Assembly: GCA_026710435.1 (NCBI GenBank)
Contig: JAPOQZ010000244.1
Location: 1-64,000, forward strand
Length of the DNA: 64,000 nt
DNA from: a bacterium
GTDB lineage: Bacteria > Actinomycetota > Acidimicrobiia > Spongiisociales > Spongiisociaceae
Direction: 5' to 3'
Position numbers and translations under genes: made by a program. The notes below the pieces were generated by a model, which had not been told where the DNA came from, did not search any database, and saw nothing but the letters and a program-made list of their open reading frames with translations. Numbering within the stretch: position 1 is the stretch's first letter; every line of letters starts with the position of its first letter. Shown here in pieces: positions 23,843 through 33,436 of this stretch.

Positions 23843-25609
23843 TCAGAACGCCCACAGGCGGGGAATGAAGATGACGGACAGGATGCAGAAGAGAATGTTG
23901 AGCGGCATCCCGGCGCGCAGGAAGTCGGTGTACCGGTATCCCCCGGGGACGTAGATCATGGTGTTGGTCTGGTAGCCGACCGGTGTGGAGAATCCGGTGG
24001 AGGCGGCGAAGGTAATGGCCATCAGGAGCGGCCGGGGATCCACTCCGATCTGCTCCGCGGTGGAGATGGCTATCGGAGCCAGCAGCACCGCCGCGGCCGC
24101 GTTGCTCATGGTTTCGGTCATGAGGGCGGCCAGCAGGTAGATCGCCGCCAGGACGGCCACGGGTCCCAGATCCCCCACCCATCCCACTGCGTGCTCGGCC
24201 ATGAAACCCGCCGCCCCGCTGGTGTGCATGGCGATGCCCAAGGGGAGCACCCCCGCCAGAAGGAAGATGACCTGCCAGTTGATGGCCTGGTAAACCTCCT
24301 CCGGACGGAGGACGCGGGTCATCACCAGGGCAACGCAGCCGAGAAGGGCAGCGACCAGTATGGGTAGAACGTCGAACGCCGCCAGACCCACAACCGCCAG
24401 GAGTATCCCGATGACCAGTGGGGCCTTGTCTCGGAGGGCGGTACCGGGCACCTCGTCGAGAACGATGAAGTCGCTGCTGCGGCGCAGATCCCGTATCGAC
24501 GCTTCGTGCGCCTGTATCAGCAGGGAGTCTCCCATGTTCAGTTTGACCGAACTGAGCTTGTCGTTGATGGTTTCGCCCTTGCGCCGCATCGCCAGCACCA
24601 GCGCCTTGTAGCGGTTACGGAAGTCCCGGTCCTTGAGCGTGCTTCCTATCAGTGCCGAACCGGGTGCTACCAAGGCTTGGACTAGGCGCAGGTCCTCGGT
24701 CTGGAGGGATTCGTCGCGTAGCGTGAAGTCGGCGTCTATCCGCAACCCCATCGTGCCGCGGAGGCGTATCAGGTCCGGCAGGGAGCAATGCACCAACAGC
24801 ACGTCATCGGGCTGGATCACCCGCCGAAGGGGAGCCCATCCTTCCTCACCCGCATCGAGCACCCGAAGAACCGTTATGTCGTGGTCCTCCCCGAGCTTGC
24901 TCTCGAGCACCGACTTGCCCACCAACGGGGAGTTGCCGCGGACCCTCAGTTCCGTCACGTAGTCGCCCAGCTGATACGTGGCCGCCAGTTCCCTCCTCTG
25001 GCGGTCGGGCAACAGCCACCGCCCAAATACCAGGAAGTAGGCAACCCCCGCGACGAAGAGGATCAATCCCATCCGGGTGAACTCGAACATGCTGAACGAC
25101 CCGAACCCGGCCTGCTCGGAGATCGAACTAACCAACAGATTGGTGGAAGTGCCGATCAGGGTGCATACCCCGCCGAACTGGGAGGCGTAGGAGAGGGGTA
25201 TCAGGAGCTTGGAAGCCGATATGCGCCGACGGTCGGCGAGGATGGTCACCAGGGGAATGAACACCGCGACCGCGGCCGTGTTGTTCACGAAGGCCGACAT
25301 GATCGTGACCGTCACCATGATGACCACCAGAGCCGTGAAGTGGTTCCGGCTGAATCGCACCATGAGTTGCCCCACGACCGCAGTGGCACCGGTTTTCTGA
25401 AGTCCGGCGCCCAGGACGAACATGCAGGCCACGGTCAGGGTCGCCGGGTTGCTGAAGCCGGAGAGTCCCTCCTGGAGCGTGACCAGACCGAGAACCAGCA
25501 GCACCCCCAGCCCCAGCATGGCCACAATGTCCAGGGGGAACTTCTCGGAGACGAACAGGGCCACGATCCCGACGAGAATCACCACCACCAGGATGCCCTC
25601 GAAAGTCAC
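23843..25609 (-). CDS. SLC13-family anion transporter with two TrkA-C domains
   Basis: A 588-residue protein. N-terminal membrane segments (about 1-190, including FSNPATLTVACMFVLGAGL and SAFVNNTAAVAVFIP) are followed by two soluble RCK/TrkA-C domains (about residues 205-290 and 300-375). A second membrane half carries ETMSNAAAAVLLAPIA and FAASTGFSTPVGYQTN, the paired SNT motifs of DASS transporters. Proteins of this layout import sulfate, phosphate or dicarboxylates, usually with Na+. The TrkA-C domains suggest control by a nucleotide or other ligand. The GTG start has only a weak ribosome site. Stands alone. Confidence 0.85.
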   Translation of the reverse strand: MTFEGILVVVILVGIVALFVSEKFPLDIVAMLGLGVLLVLGLVTLQEGLSGFSNPATLTVACMFVLGAGLQKTGATAVVGQLMVRFSRNHFTALVVIMVTVTIMSAFVNNTAAVAVFIPLVTILADRRRISASKLLIPLSYASQFGGVCTLIGTSTNLLVSSISEQAGFGSFSMFEFTRMGLILFVAGVAYFLVFGRWLLPDRQRRELAATYQLGDYVTELRVRGNSPLVGKSVLESKLGEDHDITVLRVLDAGEEGWAPLRRVIQPDDVLLVHCSLPDLIRLRGTMGLRIDADFTLRDESLQTEDLRLVQALVAPGSALIGSTLKDRDFRNRYKALVLAMRRKGETINDKLSSVKLNMGDSLLIQAHEASIRDLRRSSDFIVLDEVPGTALRDKAPLVIGILLAVVGLAAFDVLPILVAALLGCVALVMTRVLRPEEVYQAINWQVIFLLAGVLPLGIAMHTSGAAGFMAEHAVGWVGDLGPVAVLAAIYLLAALMTETMSNAAAAVLLAPIAISTAEQIGVDPRPLLMAITFAASTGFSTPVGYQTNTMIYVPGGYRYTDFLRAGMPLNILFCILSVIFIPRLWAF

Positions 25610-26007
25610 GTCAGCCCGTCACTGGAAACACGAGAGGATCGGAACGGCTTTCATCCGCAACGAGGTTACCCGCTACGCAGTCGCCCTCATCCACGTTCAG
25701 TAACTTGCTATAAGACTGAGAGCGTGCGCGGATAGCTCCGGACTTGGGTAAACGCACGACCGCCGAGGATGGAGGTATTGGTCCTGACCAGGGACTTTGA
25801 AGTCCGATCCAGTGGCAACACGCTGACGGCGCCCACAGGAACCCCACCTATCCGCGCATCCTCTGAATCCACGCTTGTTTGGATGTGACTGCCGCCAGGG
25901 GGGTGCGGGTAGTTTGCGGATGCGCGCTGGTTGGAGTCGGGGAAGGAGCACCTTGCCCTCAGTCAGCCGTGACCACTCTTCTCCGGTAGGTGGACACATG
26001 GGCTAGA
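25610..26007. other. Intergenic region, no gene seen
   Basis: A 398-bp gap between the SLC13 gene start and the end of the VapC45-like toxin, both on the minus strand. Short open frames here have no recognisable motifs. It should include the SLC13 promoter. No strong hairpin with a T-run was found. Confidence 0.4.
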
Positions 26008-26439
26008 TCAAACGTCTGATCCGGAGAGGCCTCTGATCGGCATCTTCCTAATCTCGCTGCGATAGACAGCAATCATGAAGGGTCCGGGTCGGCTGCAAGC
26101 CCTAACGATAGTTAGGAGATTCCGCAGGTATCTCCTAGCCATCTCGCTCGCAGCAAGATCCTGTCTGGCGAGATAGAAGCAACGTACCTTGTGTTCAATC
26201 AGGGCTTCGCGGTTTCTTGCTTGCAAGCGAATTCCCTCGTCCTTGGTGAAGGCTACCCAGTCGTTCGAGCCGACGAGTTCAAGCCATTCCGGGTCTGCAA
26301 CGGCCTGGTCTGCTGGTGTTCCATAGTGTTCAGCCATCGTTACGAGGTCCAAGCCCGCCTCGCGTAGCCGTCTGGGTACCTGGACCGATCCGAGGCTGCG
26401 GTCGAGGAAGAGCCTAGGCAGCCCTTCGGGATGCGACAC
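26008..26439 (-). CDS. VapC45-like PIN-domain toxin
   Basis: A 143-residue protein of the VapC45-type PIN-like family. Acidic residues expected of a PIN nuclease are visible: Asp in LFLDRSLGS near the start, ADPEWLELVGSNDWVAFTKDE in the middle, and a basic tail segment. These usually coordinate Mg2+ for RNA cleavage. The GTG at 26439 was chosen because GGAGGA lies 9-10 bases upstream; it overlaps the end of the antitoxin gene by 26 bp. Translational coupling and the partner's DUF433-like end support the pair. Confidence 0.78.
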   Translation of the reverse strand: MSHPEGLPRLFLDRSLGSVQVPRRLREAGLDLVTMAEHYGTPADQAVADPEWLELVGSNDWVAFTKDEGIRLQARNREALIEHKVRCFYLARQDLAASEMARRYLRNLLTIVRACSRPGPFMIAVYRSEIRKMPIRGLSGSDV

Positions 26440-27163
26440 GGATCGCGTCCTCCACATGGGATGCCGGCACACCGAACTCCATGGTCAGCTCCTGCACTGT
26501 CTCCCCGGCCCGGTATCGATACAGGACGTCTTTTACCCGGCACCCTCCCCTTGCGAAAATAGGAGCACCAGACGAGCGGTGAGGATCGACGACGATCTCA
26601 GCTTGCTCGTATCCGGGTACTTGGATGAGTTTCACATATCCGTCTGGGGCATACTCGAATCTCTGCAAGTACTCCTCAATCACATCGGAGAACACGTGCT
26701 GGTTGTTCCGAACGACAACCAGCTGTCGCGTTACACGGGCAACTTGCGAATCGGGATGGCTCTCCGAGTAGTCGAATAGCAATTCTGCACCGTCGCTGTA
26801 GAGCCTCCTCGAAGCGAGCGCATACTGAAGGCCCAACCCCTTCTCTAGTTGCGCGAGCGCAGGTCGAATCCGCTGCATCGGAACCCCACTCTTGCGTATG
26901 GCCGCCAAGACCATGGCTTCGGTGAGCCCAACGAAGGGGATTGACCGGAGCTTGGACCGAGCGGTGACCGATGCGCGCGTGATAATCGGCCCACCGCCTG
27001 CACGCGCCCCTCGTAGCTGCACCGCCACCCGTCCGCACGCCCACGTGCGGAACGTCGAAGCTGGTACGTCAACGATGCGGGCCGCTTCCGACATCGTGTA
27101 CAGAGGATCTCTGAACCGAGATGGATCAAAAGTGGTGATGGATACCTCCTCCCTCATGCCCAT
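26414..27163 (-). CDS. VapB45-like antitoxin (HTH plus DUF433)
   Basis: A 249-residue protein with an N-terminal MerR-like helix-turn-helix (YTMSEAARIVDVPASTFRTWA, about residues 22-42). A middle region of unknown role follows, and then a C-terminal DUF433 domain (residues about 195-245: VVDPHRSSGAPIFARGGCRV, then VKDVLYRYRAGETVQELTMEFGVPASHVEDAIR). This layout matches mycobacterial VapB45. It should bind the PIN toxin and repress the operon. The start may be either of two ATGs two codons apart; the mRNA may be leaderless because no ribosome site is visible. Confidence 0.82.
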   Translation of the reverse strand: MGMREEVSITTFDPSRFRDPLYTMSEAARIVDVPASTFRTWACGRVAVQLRGARAGGGPIITRASVTARSKLRSIPFVGLTEAMVLAAIRKSGVPMQRIRPALAQLEKGLGLQYALASRRLYSDGAELLFDYSESHPDSQVARVTRQLVVVRNNQHVFSDVIEEYLQRFEYAPDGYVKLIQVPGYEQAEIVVDPHRSSGAPIFARGGCRVKDVLYRYRAGETVQELTMEFGVPASHVEDAIRVASRRAA

Positions 27164-27218
27164 TCAAGCATCAGGGAGGGACACTCCCTGGTAACCCTCG
27201 TCGGAAGTGGACTGTCTG

Positions 27219-28718
27219 TCAGATTCCGGCGGTGACTACTTTGGCGGCTTCGGCGAATATGCCGGCTAGCTGGAAGGGTAGGATGCCGGCGACGATCACG
27301 AACAGGACTGAGATACCCAGCGCCAGGGCGAGGGAACCGCTGAGGGGACGGGTCCGGAGGGTGGTTTCGGGGGCGTCTTCGGGGAGGGGGTCCATCCACA
27401 TGGTCTTGGCGACCCGGGCGTAGTAGACGAGGGCGACCACGGCGTTGACCGCGGCGATCACCGCCAGCGCGGTCGTCCATGCGTTGGCGGGGCGGAGGAT
27501 GGCCAGGAACATGGCGAACTTGGCGTACCAACCGGCCAGGGGCGGGATCCCGGCGAGCGAGAAGAAGAAGACGGCGCCGAGGGTGGCGACCCGGGGTGCG
27601 TAGCGCCACATACCGGCCCAACCGTCGATCATGGTGGTGCCGGTACGGCGGGCGGCGGCGATCACCACCGCGAAGGCACCCAGGTTCATGAAGGCATAGA
27701 TGATCACATAGACGATGGTGGCCGAGGCCGCCTCCTCGATGATGCCTCGGTCGCTGGTGACGGCCGCGGCGGCGAAGGGAACCAGGATGAAACCACCCTG
27801 CGCGATGGAGGAGTAGGCAAGCATCCGCACGATGTTGTCCTGCCGCAGGGCCGTCAGGTTGCCCAGCGTCATCGACAGGGCAGCCAATACCCACAGGGCC
27901 GGCCCCCAGATCTCGGTCACCGACGGGAAGGCCTTGTAGCACAGCAGCAGCAGCCCCACGAAACCGGCCACCTTGGAACCAACAGACAGGTAGGCAGTCA
28001 CCGGAGTCGGGGAACCCTCGTACGTGTCGGGCGCCCAGAAGTGGAACGGCACCGCGGTGATCTTGAACCCGAACCCCACGATGGTGAACAGGACAGCCAA
28101 GCGGAACGCTCCGCTATCGAGCAGATCTGCGCTGGCGCTGCGGATGCCGTCATAGGTCACCGATCCGGTGAGTCCGTAGAGGAAGGACATCCCGTAGAGA
28201 AGGATCGCGGTCGAGAGGACACCGAGGATGAAGAACTTGAGGGAAGCCTCGTTGGACTTGGCGTCGCCCTTCCGCCAGCCGGCCAGCAGGAACAGGGGTC
28301 CGGTCACCAACTCAAGACCCACGAACAGGGTGATCAGATCGCGGGAGGACGCCATGATGAGCGAACCAAGGATCGACGTGAGCAGGAGCAGGTAGTACTC
28401 GCCCTGGTAGTAGCGGTCGCTCTCGATGTAGGACACCGACATCAGGAGCACCAGGTAGCCGCCCACGATGAACACCGCCTTGAGCACCAGTGCGAAGTCG
28501 TCCACGACGTAGGCGCCGCCCAGCATCGACCTGGTGCTGGCGCCTCCCCCGAATGCCAGCGTGACCAGCGGCACGGCAGCGAACGCCAGACCCAGAACGC
28601 CGGCGAAGGCGGTCCAGTACTTGCGGGGCCGAGGCAGCGCTACGTCGAGACCCAGCACCGCCAGGATCGTGACGGCTACGACGATCTCGGGCGCCAGGGC
28701 GTGGTAGTCGAGGTCCAC
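27219..28718 (-). CDS. nuoN: NADH-quinone oxidoreductase subunit N
   Basis: A 499-residue antiporter-like membrane subunit of complex I with about 14 hydrophobic segments. It carries the conserved LLTSILGSLIMASSRDLITLFVGLEL, the FHFWAPDTYEGSPTPVTAYLS loop and KRML-equivalent DNIVRMLAYSSIAQGGF. It is the last gene of the operon; GTG start 4 bp after nuoM. It is one of three proton-pumping subunits. Confidence 0.93.
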   Translation of the reverse strand: MDLDYHALAPEIVVAVTILAVLGLDVALPRPRKYWTAFAGVLGLAFAAVPLVTLAFGGGASTRSMLGGAYVVDDFALVLKAVFIVGGYLVLLMSVSYIESDRYYQGEYYLLLLTSILGSLIMASSRDLITLFVGLELVTGPLFLLAGWRKGDAKSNEASLKFFILGVLSTAILLYGMSFLYGLTGSVTYDGIRSASADLLDSGAFRLAVLFTIVGFGFKITAVPFHFWAPDTYEGSPTPVTAYLSVGSKVAGFVGLLLLCYKAFPSVTEIWGPALWVLAALSMTLGNLTALRQDNIVRMLAYSSIAQGGFILVPFAAAAVTSDRGIIEEAASATIVYVIIYAFMNLGAFAVVIAAARRTGTTMIDGWAGMWRYAPRVATLGAVFFFSLAGIPPLAGWYAKFAMFLAILRPANAWTTALAVIAAVNAVVALVYYARVAKTMWMDPLPEDAPETTLRTRPLSGSLALALGISVLFVIVAGILPFQLAGIFAEAAKVVTAGI

Positions 28719-28722
28719 CTGA

Positions 28723-30306
28723 TCAGCCTCCGAAAGCAGTCCGGGCCAGGTTCACGACCGCGTCTGTGGTGGCGCCGAAGATGATCCGCGGATACACGCC
28801 GATCGCCACGATGGCAACGATCAGTGGCGCCCACGCCAACCATTCGTAGGTCCCCACGTCGTCGAACTCGTGACCTGCCCACTCGTCCTTCGGCTCACCC
28901 AGGTTCACCCGCTGGAGCATCCACAGCATGTACCCGGCGGTGAGGACGGTGCCGATGGCCCCGATCACCATGAAGGTCTGGAACTGGTTGACGCTGAGCC
29001 CGGAGAGCGGCCGGTAAGCGCCCAGCAGTGACATGAACTCACCCCAGAACCCGGCCAGACCGGGGAGCCCGAGGGACGCCATAGCGGTGAAGGCCAGGAT
29101 CCCACCCATCCAGGGCATCAGCTTCTGGTTGCCGCCCAGGCGAGAGATCTCCCGGGTGTGGTAGCGATGGTGCAACGACCCGGCCACGAAGAAGAGAAGC
29201 CCGGTGATGAGGCCGTGGGCGACCATCCCGATCAGCGAGGCGTTGAAGCCGACATCTGTCATCGTGGCGATCCCCAGCATCACGAAGCCCATGTGCCCCA
29301 CCGAGGAGAATGCGATCAGCCGTTTGACATCGGTCTGGGCCAGGCAGGCCAGAGAGCCGTAGATGATCCCGATCACCGCCAGCAGACCGATGAACGGCGC
29401 CCATTCGCGGGCCATGTCGGGAAGGATCGGGATCGAGATGCGCAGGAAGGCGTAGGAGCCGAGCTTCAGCAGGATCGCTGCCAAGAGCACCGAACCCACG
29501 GTGGGAGCGGCGGTGTGGGCGTCCGGCAGCCAGGTGTGGAAGGGCCACATCGGGACCTTCACGGCGAACCCGAGGAACATGGCCCCGAAGACGAGGAAGG
29601 CGAATGTACCGCTCCCGAAGGCGTTCTCGGACCCGAGAGCGATGAGGGCCGGGATGTCGAACGTGTTCTCACCCAGGAAGTCGCCCGAGCGGAAGTACAG
29701 GGCCAGGAAGCCGAGCAGCATGAACGCCGAGCCGAACAGGGTGAAGATGAAGAACTTGATGGCGGCGTAGAGGCGCATGGTCACGGTGCGGCCCAGCACC
29801 GGGATCCGCCGCTGGCTGCTGTCGCCCCAGATGCCGATCATGAAATACATCGGCAGCAGCACCAACTCGAAGAAGATGAAGAACAGGACCAGGTCGAGGG
29901 CTACGAAGGTCCCGTTCATGCCGGTCAGGAGCAACAGCATCAGGGCGAGGAAACCCCTCACGTTGCGGGGCTCTTCCCAGTGGTCCCACGAGTACACCAC
30001 GGCCAGCAACGTCACCACGGAGGACAGGACGAGAAGCGGCAGGCTGATGCCGTCCACCCCGATGTGGTAGTTGGCCCCGATGGCGGGGATCCAGCTCTCC
30101 GACACCTCGAACTGGAAGCGCTCCGAGGCCCGGTAGTCGAACGAGGATGCAACCAGAACCGACAGGGCGCTGGTCGCCCCCGTGACGAGTAAGGCTGTCC
30201 ACTTCTGGGCGGTCTCGTTGGCTTTCGGGAAGGCGAACAGCGCCAGCGCTCCCGCCGCGGGCAGGAACACGATGAGGCTGAGCCCCGCGGATTCGAACCA
30301 GGCCAT
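28723..30306 (-). CDS. nuoM: NADH-quinone oxidoreductase subunit M
   Basis: A 527-residue antiporter-like membrane subunit. Typical segments are GVDGISLPLLVLSSVVTLL, FELVLLPMYFMIGIWG, PMWPFHTWLPDAHTAAPT (pump-channel helix) and DVKRLIAFSSVGHMGFV with the conserved Lys. About 14 membrane helices. The ATG is preceded by GAGGAAGGA. The 66-bp gap to nuoL is pyrimidine-rich and holds no gene. Confidence 0.95.
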   Translation of the reverse strand: MAWFESAGLSLIVFLPAAGALALFAFPKANETAQKWTALLVTGATSALSVLVASSFDYRASERFQFEVSESWIPAIGANYHIGVDGISLPLLVLSSVVTLLAVVYSWDHWEEPRNVRGFLALMLLLLTGMNGTFVALDLVLFFIFFELVLLPMYFMIGIWGDSSQRRIPVLGRTVTMRLYAAIKFFIFTLFGSAFMLLGFLALYFRSGDFLGENTFDIPALIALGSENAFGSGTFAFLVFGAMFLGFAVKVPMWPFHTWLPDAHTAAPTVGSVLLAAILLKLGSYAFLRISIPILPDMAREWAPFIGLLAVIGIIYGSLACLAQTDVKRLIAFSSVGHMGFVMLGIATMTDVGFNASLIGMVAHGLITGLLFFVAGSLHHRYHTREISRLGGNQKLMPWMGGILAFTAMASLGLPGLAGFWGEFMSLLGAYRPLSGLSVNQFQTFMVIGAIGTVLTAGYMLWMLQRVNLGEPKDEWAGHEFDDVGTYEWLAWAPLIVAIVAIGVYPRIIFGATTDAVVNLARTAFGG

Positions 30307-30372
30307 TCGCTCGTCCTTCCTCTGTCTTCTTTCTGTCCTGTGCCTTTGGTTTTCTGCTATTACGGTCTTCTG

Positions 30373-32436
30373 CTACGTAACGATCACGAATACGACCACG
30401 AGCAGCAGAGCGCCCAACACGAAGGCGCCCGCATACTGCTGCACTTTGCCCGTTTGCACCAAGCCGAGCCGCTTGCCCGCTCCCCTCGTGCCACCCGCCG
30501 CCGCATTCAGTACCAGGTCGATGCCCTGCTGGTCCAACCGGCCGTAGACCAGGTTGCCCAGCCAGGCGGTGACGAACCCGGCGCCGTTGACGATCGCGTC
30601 GATCACGTAACCGTTCACCCAATCGACGCCTCTGGCGATGGGACCCTTGATCGGGTTGACCACACCGTTCATGTACAGGTCGTCTAGGTAGTACTTGCGG
30701 CGCAGGAGCGGGTAGAGCACCGGCACCTCCAGCCGGTCGCGAGCCCTCTGGGTCTCAGCCTCCGGCGAGAAGATCAACCATCCGAGAAGGATCCCCGCCA
30801 CTGCTGCCGCCAGCCCGTAGGCGGCCAGATCCCACTCGATGGCGGATGGATGGTAATCACCCATCGGCACGACCCGTGCGCCCACCCAGTCGGTGAAGTT
30901 GCGAATCGGACCCCAGGACACGCCGGGAATGTTCAGGAGCCCGGCGATGACGCTGGGAACCGCCAGCGCAACCAGGGGCCCGGTCATCACCTTCGGTGAT
31001 TCGTGGGGGTGGCCATGGCCCTTGTAGGTACCGAAGAAGGTCAGGCCCACCGCCCGGGTCATGTAGAACGCGGTTACGAAGGCCCCGGCAATCGCCACCC
31101 ACATGAAACCGGTGTAGCCCTCGTGTCCGAGTGTCGCCAGGATCTCGTCCTTCGACCAGAAACCGGCGAACGGGATCACGCCTGCCAGCGAGACCGATCC
31201 GATCACGAAGGTCCAGAAGGTGACCGGCATCTTTCGACGGAGGCCCCCCATGTCGCTCATGTTGTTCGAGTGGACGGCGTGGATAACCGACCCGGCGCCG
31301 AGGAAGAGCAGGGCCTTGAAGAACGCGTGGGTGAACAGGTGGAACAGACCGGCCGTGTAGCCGCCGGCCGCTACGGCCGCCATCATGTATCCCAATTGCG
31401 AGACGGTCGAGTAGGCGAGGACCCGCTTCAGGTCGTCGGCCACCAGTGCCAGGAAGCCGAGGACGAACAGAGTGATGACGCCGATCGTCACCATCCAGGG
31501 TCGGGCCTCGGTGGCCATCTCGTGGTAGAGGGGGAAGGTCCGGGCCATCAGGTAGATACCGGCGGTGACCATAGTGGCCGCGTGCATCAGGGCCGAGACC
31601 GGGGTGGGTCCGGCCATGGCGTCGGGCAGCCAGACGTGCAGGGGAAACTGGGCCGACTTTCCCATCGCCCCGAAGAAGAGGAGCAGGCCGGCGGCGAACG
31701 CCACTACTCCCAGCGTGTCGCTATGGGCGGCGGCAGCCTCGTTGAGCGCCGAGAACCGGAAGGATCCCAAGACGACTCCCAGCAGGATGGTCCCGAGGAT
31801 GAGCCCGACATCCGCCACCTTGTTGGTCAGGAAGGCTTTGACGGCTGCGTCGCTGTTCTCCTTCTGCTCCCAGTAGTGACCGATCAGCAGGTAGCTGGCC
31901 AGCCCGACCCCCTCCCAGCCGATTATCAACTGGATCAGGTTGGGCGCCCCCACAAGCACCAGCATGGATCCGGCGAAGAGCGACAGGGAGGCGAAGAACC
32001 ACGGAACCCGAACATCCCCCTTCATGTACCCCACCGCGTACAGGAAGACCAGGAAGCCCACGAAGGCCACCACCCAGTACATCATGATGGACAATCCGTC
32101 CACCACGAACCCCAACTCGAACGACAGGCTGTGGCCGCCCAGCGTGCCAATCTCGCCGATCCCGAGGTTCACCTCCCGGTATATGCCTTCGACCATGTTC
32201 TGTACGAACAGCACCGATGCCCACAGCAGGTTGATGCCCATCGCCCCGACCGCCAACTCGGACCCCTGGCCCTTCATGCGCTTCCCCACCAGCACGATCG
32301 CCAGGAAGGCTACGAAGGGAAGCACCAGCATGATCCAGGCCGTCTCGGCGAAGAAGCCACCCGCCGAGAGTTCGGGGGCATGGCCGTCGGACTCGGCGGC
32401 CACGATCAGGGGCGCGGATGCGATCGAGTTCAGCAC
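30373..32436 (-). CDS. nuoL: NADH-quinone oxidoreductase subunit L
   Basis: A 687-residue subunit, the largest pump, with the C-terminal lateral helix extension expected of NuoL (after about residue 500). Motifs are FVVDGLSIMMYWVVAFVGFL, GWEGVGLASYLLIGHY, AQFPLHVWLPDAMAGPTPVSALMHAATMV and DLKRVLAYSTVSQLGYM. The GTG start has a weak ribosome site, and the N-terminal 25 residues are not conserved in type, so the start is uncertain. It sits between nuoK and nuoM in normal operon order. Confidence 0.95.
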   Translation of the reverse strand: MLNSIASAPLIVAAESDGHAPELSAGGFFAETAWIMLVLPFVAFLAIVLVGKRMKGQGSELAVGAMGINLLWASVLFVQNMVEGIYREVNLGIGEIGTLGGHSLSFELGFVVDGLSIMMYWVVAFVGFLVFLYAVGYMKGDVRVPWFFASLSLFAGSMLVLVGAPNLIQLIIGWEGVGLASYLLIGHYWEQKENSDAAVKAFLTNKVADVGLILGTILLGVVLGSFRFSALNEAAAAHSDTLGVVAFAAGLLLFFGAMGKSAQFPLHVWLPDAMAGPTPVSALMHAATMVTAGIYLMARTFPLYHEMATEARPWMVTIGVITLFVLGFLALVADDLKRVLAYSTVSQLGYMMAAVAAGGYTAGLFHLFTHAFFKALLFLGAGSVIHAVHSNNMSDMGGLRRKMPVTFWTFVIGSVSLAGVIPFAGFWSKDEILATLGHEGYTGFMWVAIAGAFVTAFYMTRAVGLTFFGTYKGHGHPHESPKVMTGPLVALAVPSVIAGLLNIPGVSWGPIRNFTDWVGARVVPMGDYHPSAIEWDLAAYGLAAAVAGILLGWLIFSPEAETQRARDRLEVPVLYPLLRRKYYLDDLYMNGVVNPIKGPIARGVDWVNGYVIDAIVNGAGFVTAWLGNLVYGRLDQQGIDLVLNAAAGGTRGAGKRLGLVQTGKVQQYAGAFVLGALLLVVVFVIVT

Positions 32437-32500
32437 CGGACCGTCACCGCTCTCATCCTCGGCGCCTCATCTTCGGCAAATCCCTCGGTAGGCGCATTCC

Positions 32501-32806
32501 TCACCACCTCAGCAGATCCAGTTGATCGATGTTGCTGGAGGCGCGGTTGCGGAACACCAGCAGGATGATGGCCAAGCCGATCCCCACCTCGGCGGCGGCA
32601 ATGGTTATCACGAAGATGGCGAAGATCTGTCCGTGGGCGGCGGCCGTGTTCCAGAAGGCTTCGAAGGCCACCAGGTTGATGTTCACCGCGGCCAGCATCA
32701 ACTCGACCGCAAGAAGCACGGTCACCGCGTTGCGGCGGGACAGCAGCCCGTAGATGCCGAGCGCGAACAGGATCGCTCCTATTACCAGGAACTGTGTGAG
32801 TACCAT
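32501..32806 (-). CDS. nuoK: NADH-quinone oxidoreductase subunit K
   Basis: A 101-residue three-helix subunit. The conserved membrane Glu residues are visible in VLLAVELMLAAVNINLVAF and TIAAAEVGIGLAIILLVFR, which are part of the proton path. The ATG follows GGGGGCGGGTGA. Usual length. Confidence 0.95.
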   Translation of the reverse strand: MVLTQFLVIGAILFALGIYGLLSRRNAVTVLLAVELMLAAVNINLVAFEAFWNTAAAHGQIFAIFVITIAAAEVGIGLAIILLVFRNRASSNIDQLDLLRW

Positions 32807-32823
32807 TCACCCGCCCCCGACGA

Positions 32824-33390
32824 TCATACGCTCTGCCCTTCCTCTTCCTCGGCAGGCGTCAGGTCTTTGCGGGCCAGCGTTATCCCGCCGATCAGGGCGG
32901 CCAGCAGCACGAACCCAACCGCCTCGAAGGGGATCAGGTACCGGTTGATGAACCCTTCGCCGAGGATGCCGGTGTCCGTGGCGGTGCCCACGGCCGGAAG
33001 GGTGTCGGCGTAGCCCTCGATCTGCTCCGAAGCCACCAGGATCAGCCACAGCGTGACCCCCAGCACCGCGAGAGAGGCCAGAGCGGCGGGCCAGCGGGTC
33101 GTGTGGCTCAGGTTGGTCTCCCGCCCGACGGGAGCCCGGGTGATCATTATGCCGAACAGGAACAGCACCACCACCGCGCCGATGTAGACCAGTACCAGCA
33201 CCCACGCTACGAACTCCGCGGACAGGAGGATGAACAGGGCGGCTGAGGCCGCCAGGGTCAGCACTAGGAACAGGGCGGCGTGGACCACGTTGCGGCTGGT
33301 CACCACCCGCAAGGCGGCCACCACCAGCGGGATCGAGACCGCGAGGAACGCCCAGTTGACGGGCTCGGCCAGCCAGTCGGAGAAGGTCAC
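32824..33390 (-). CDS. nuoJ: NADH-quinone oxidoreductase subunit J
   Basis: A 188-residue five-helix membrane subunit with the family segments VHAALFLVLTLAASAALFILL and FVAWVLVLVYIGAVVVLFLFGIMI (the conserved Gly/Tyr pi-bulge helix), and a hydrophobic C-terminal helix GFVLLAALIGGITLARKD. The GTG is preceded by GAGGACG. It lies between nuoI and nuoK. Confidence 0.95.
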   Translation of the reverse strand: MTFSDWLAEPVNWAFLAVSIPLVVAALRVVTSRNVVHAALFLVLTLAASAALFILLSAEFVAWVLVLVYIGAVVVLFLFGIMITRAPVGRETNLSHTTRWPAALASLAVLGVTLWLILVASEQIEGYADTLPAVGTATDTGILGEGFINRYLIPFEAVGFVLLAALIGGITLARKDLTPAEEEEGQSV

Positions 33391-33436
33391 TGACGGTCGT
33401 CCTCACTGGCCGTCTCGGGCCGATGCGTGTGCCAGG

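Noticed and set aside
29158-30192. A 344-codon plus-strand frame opposite nuoM
   Set aside because: Antisense shadow with His/Glu-rich composition and no homology.
31003-32568. A 521-codon plus-strand frame opposite nuoL
   Set aside because: Charged, low-complexity translation rich in His, Gln and Glu with no domain; it is the antisense shadow of nuoL.
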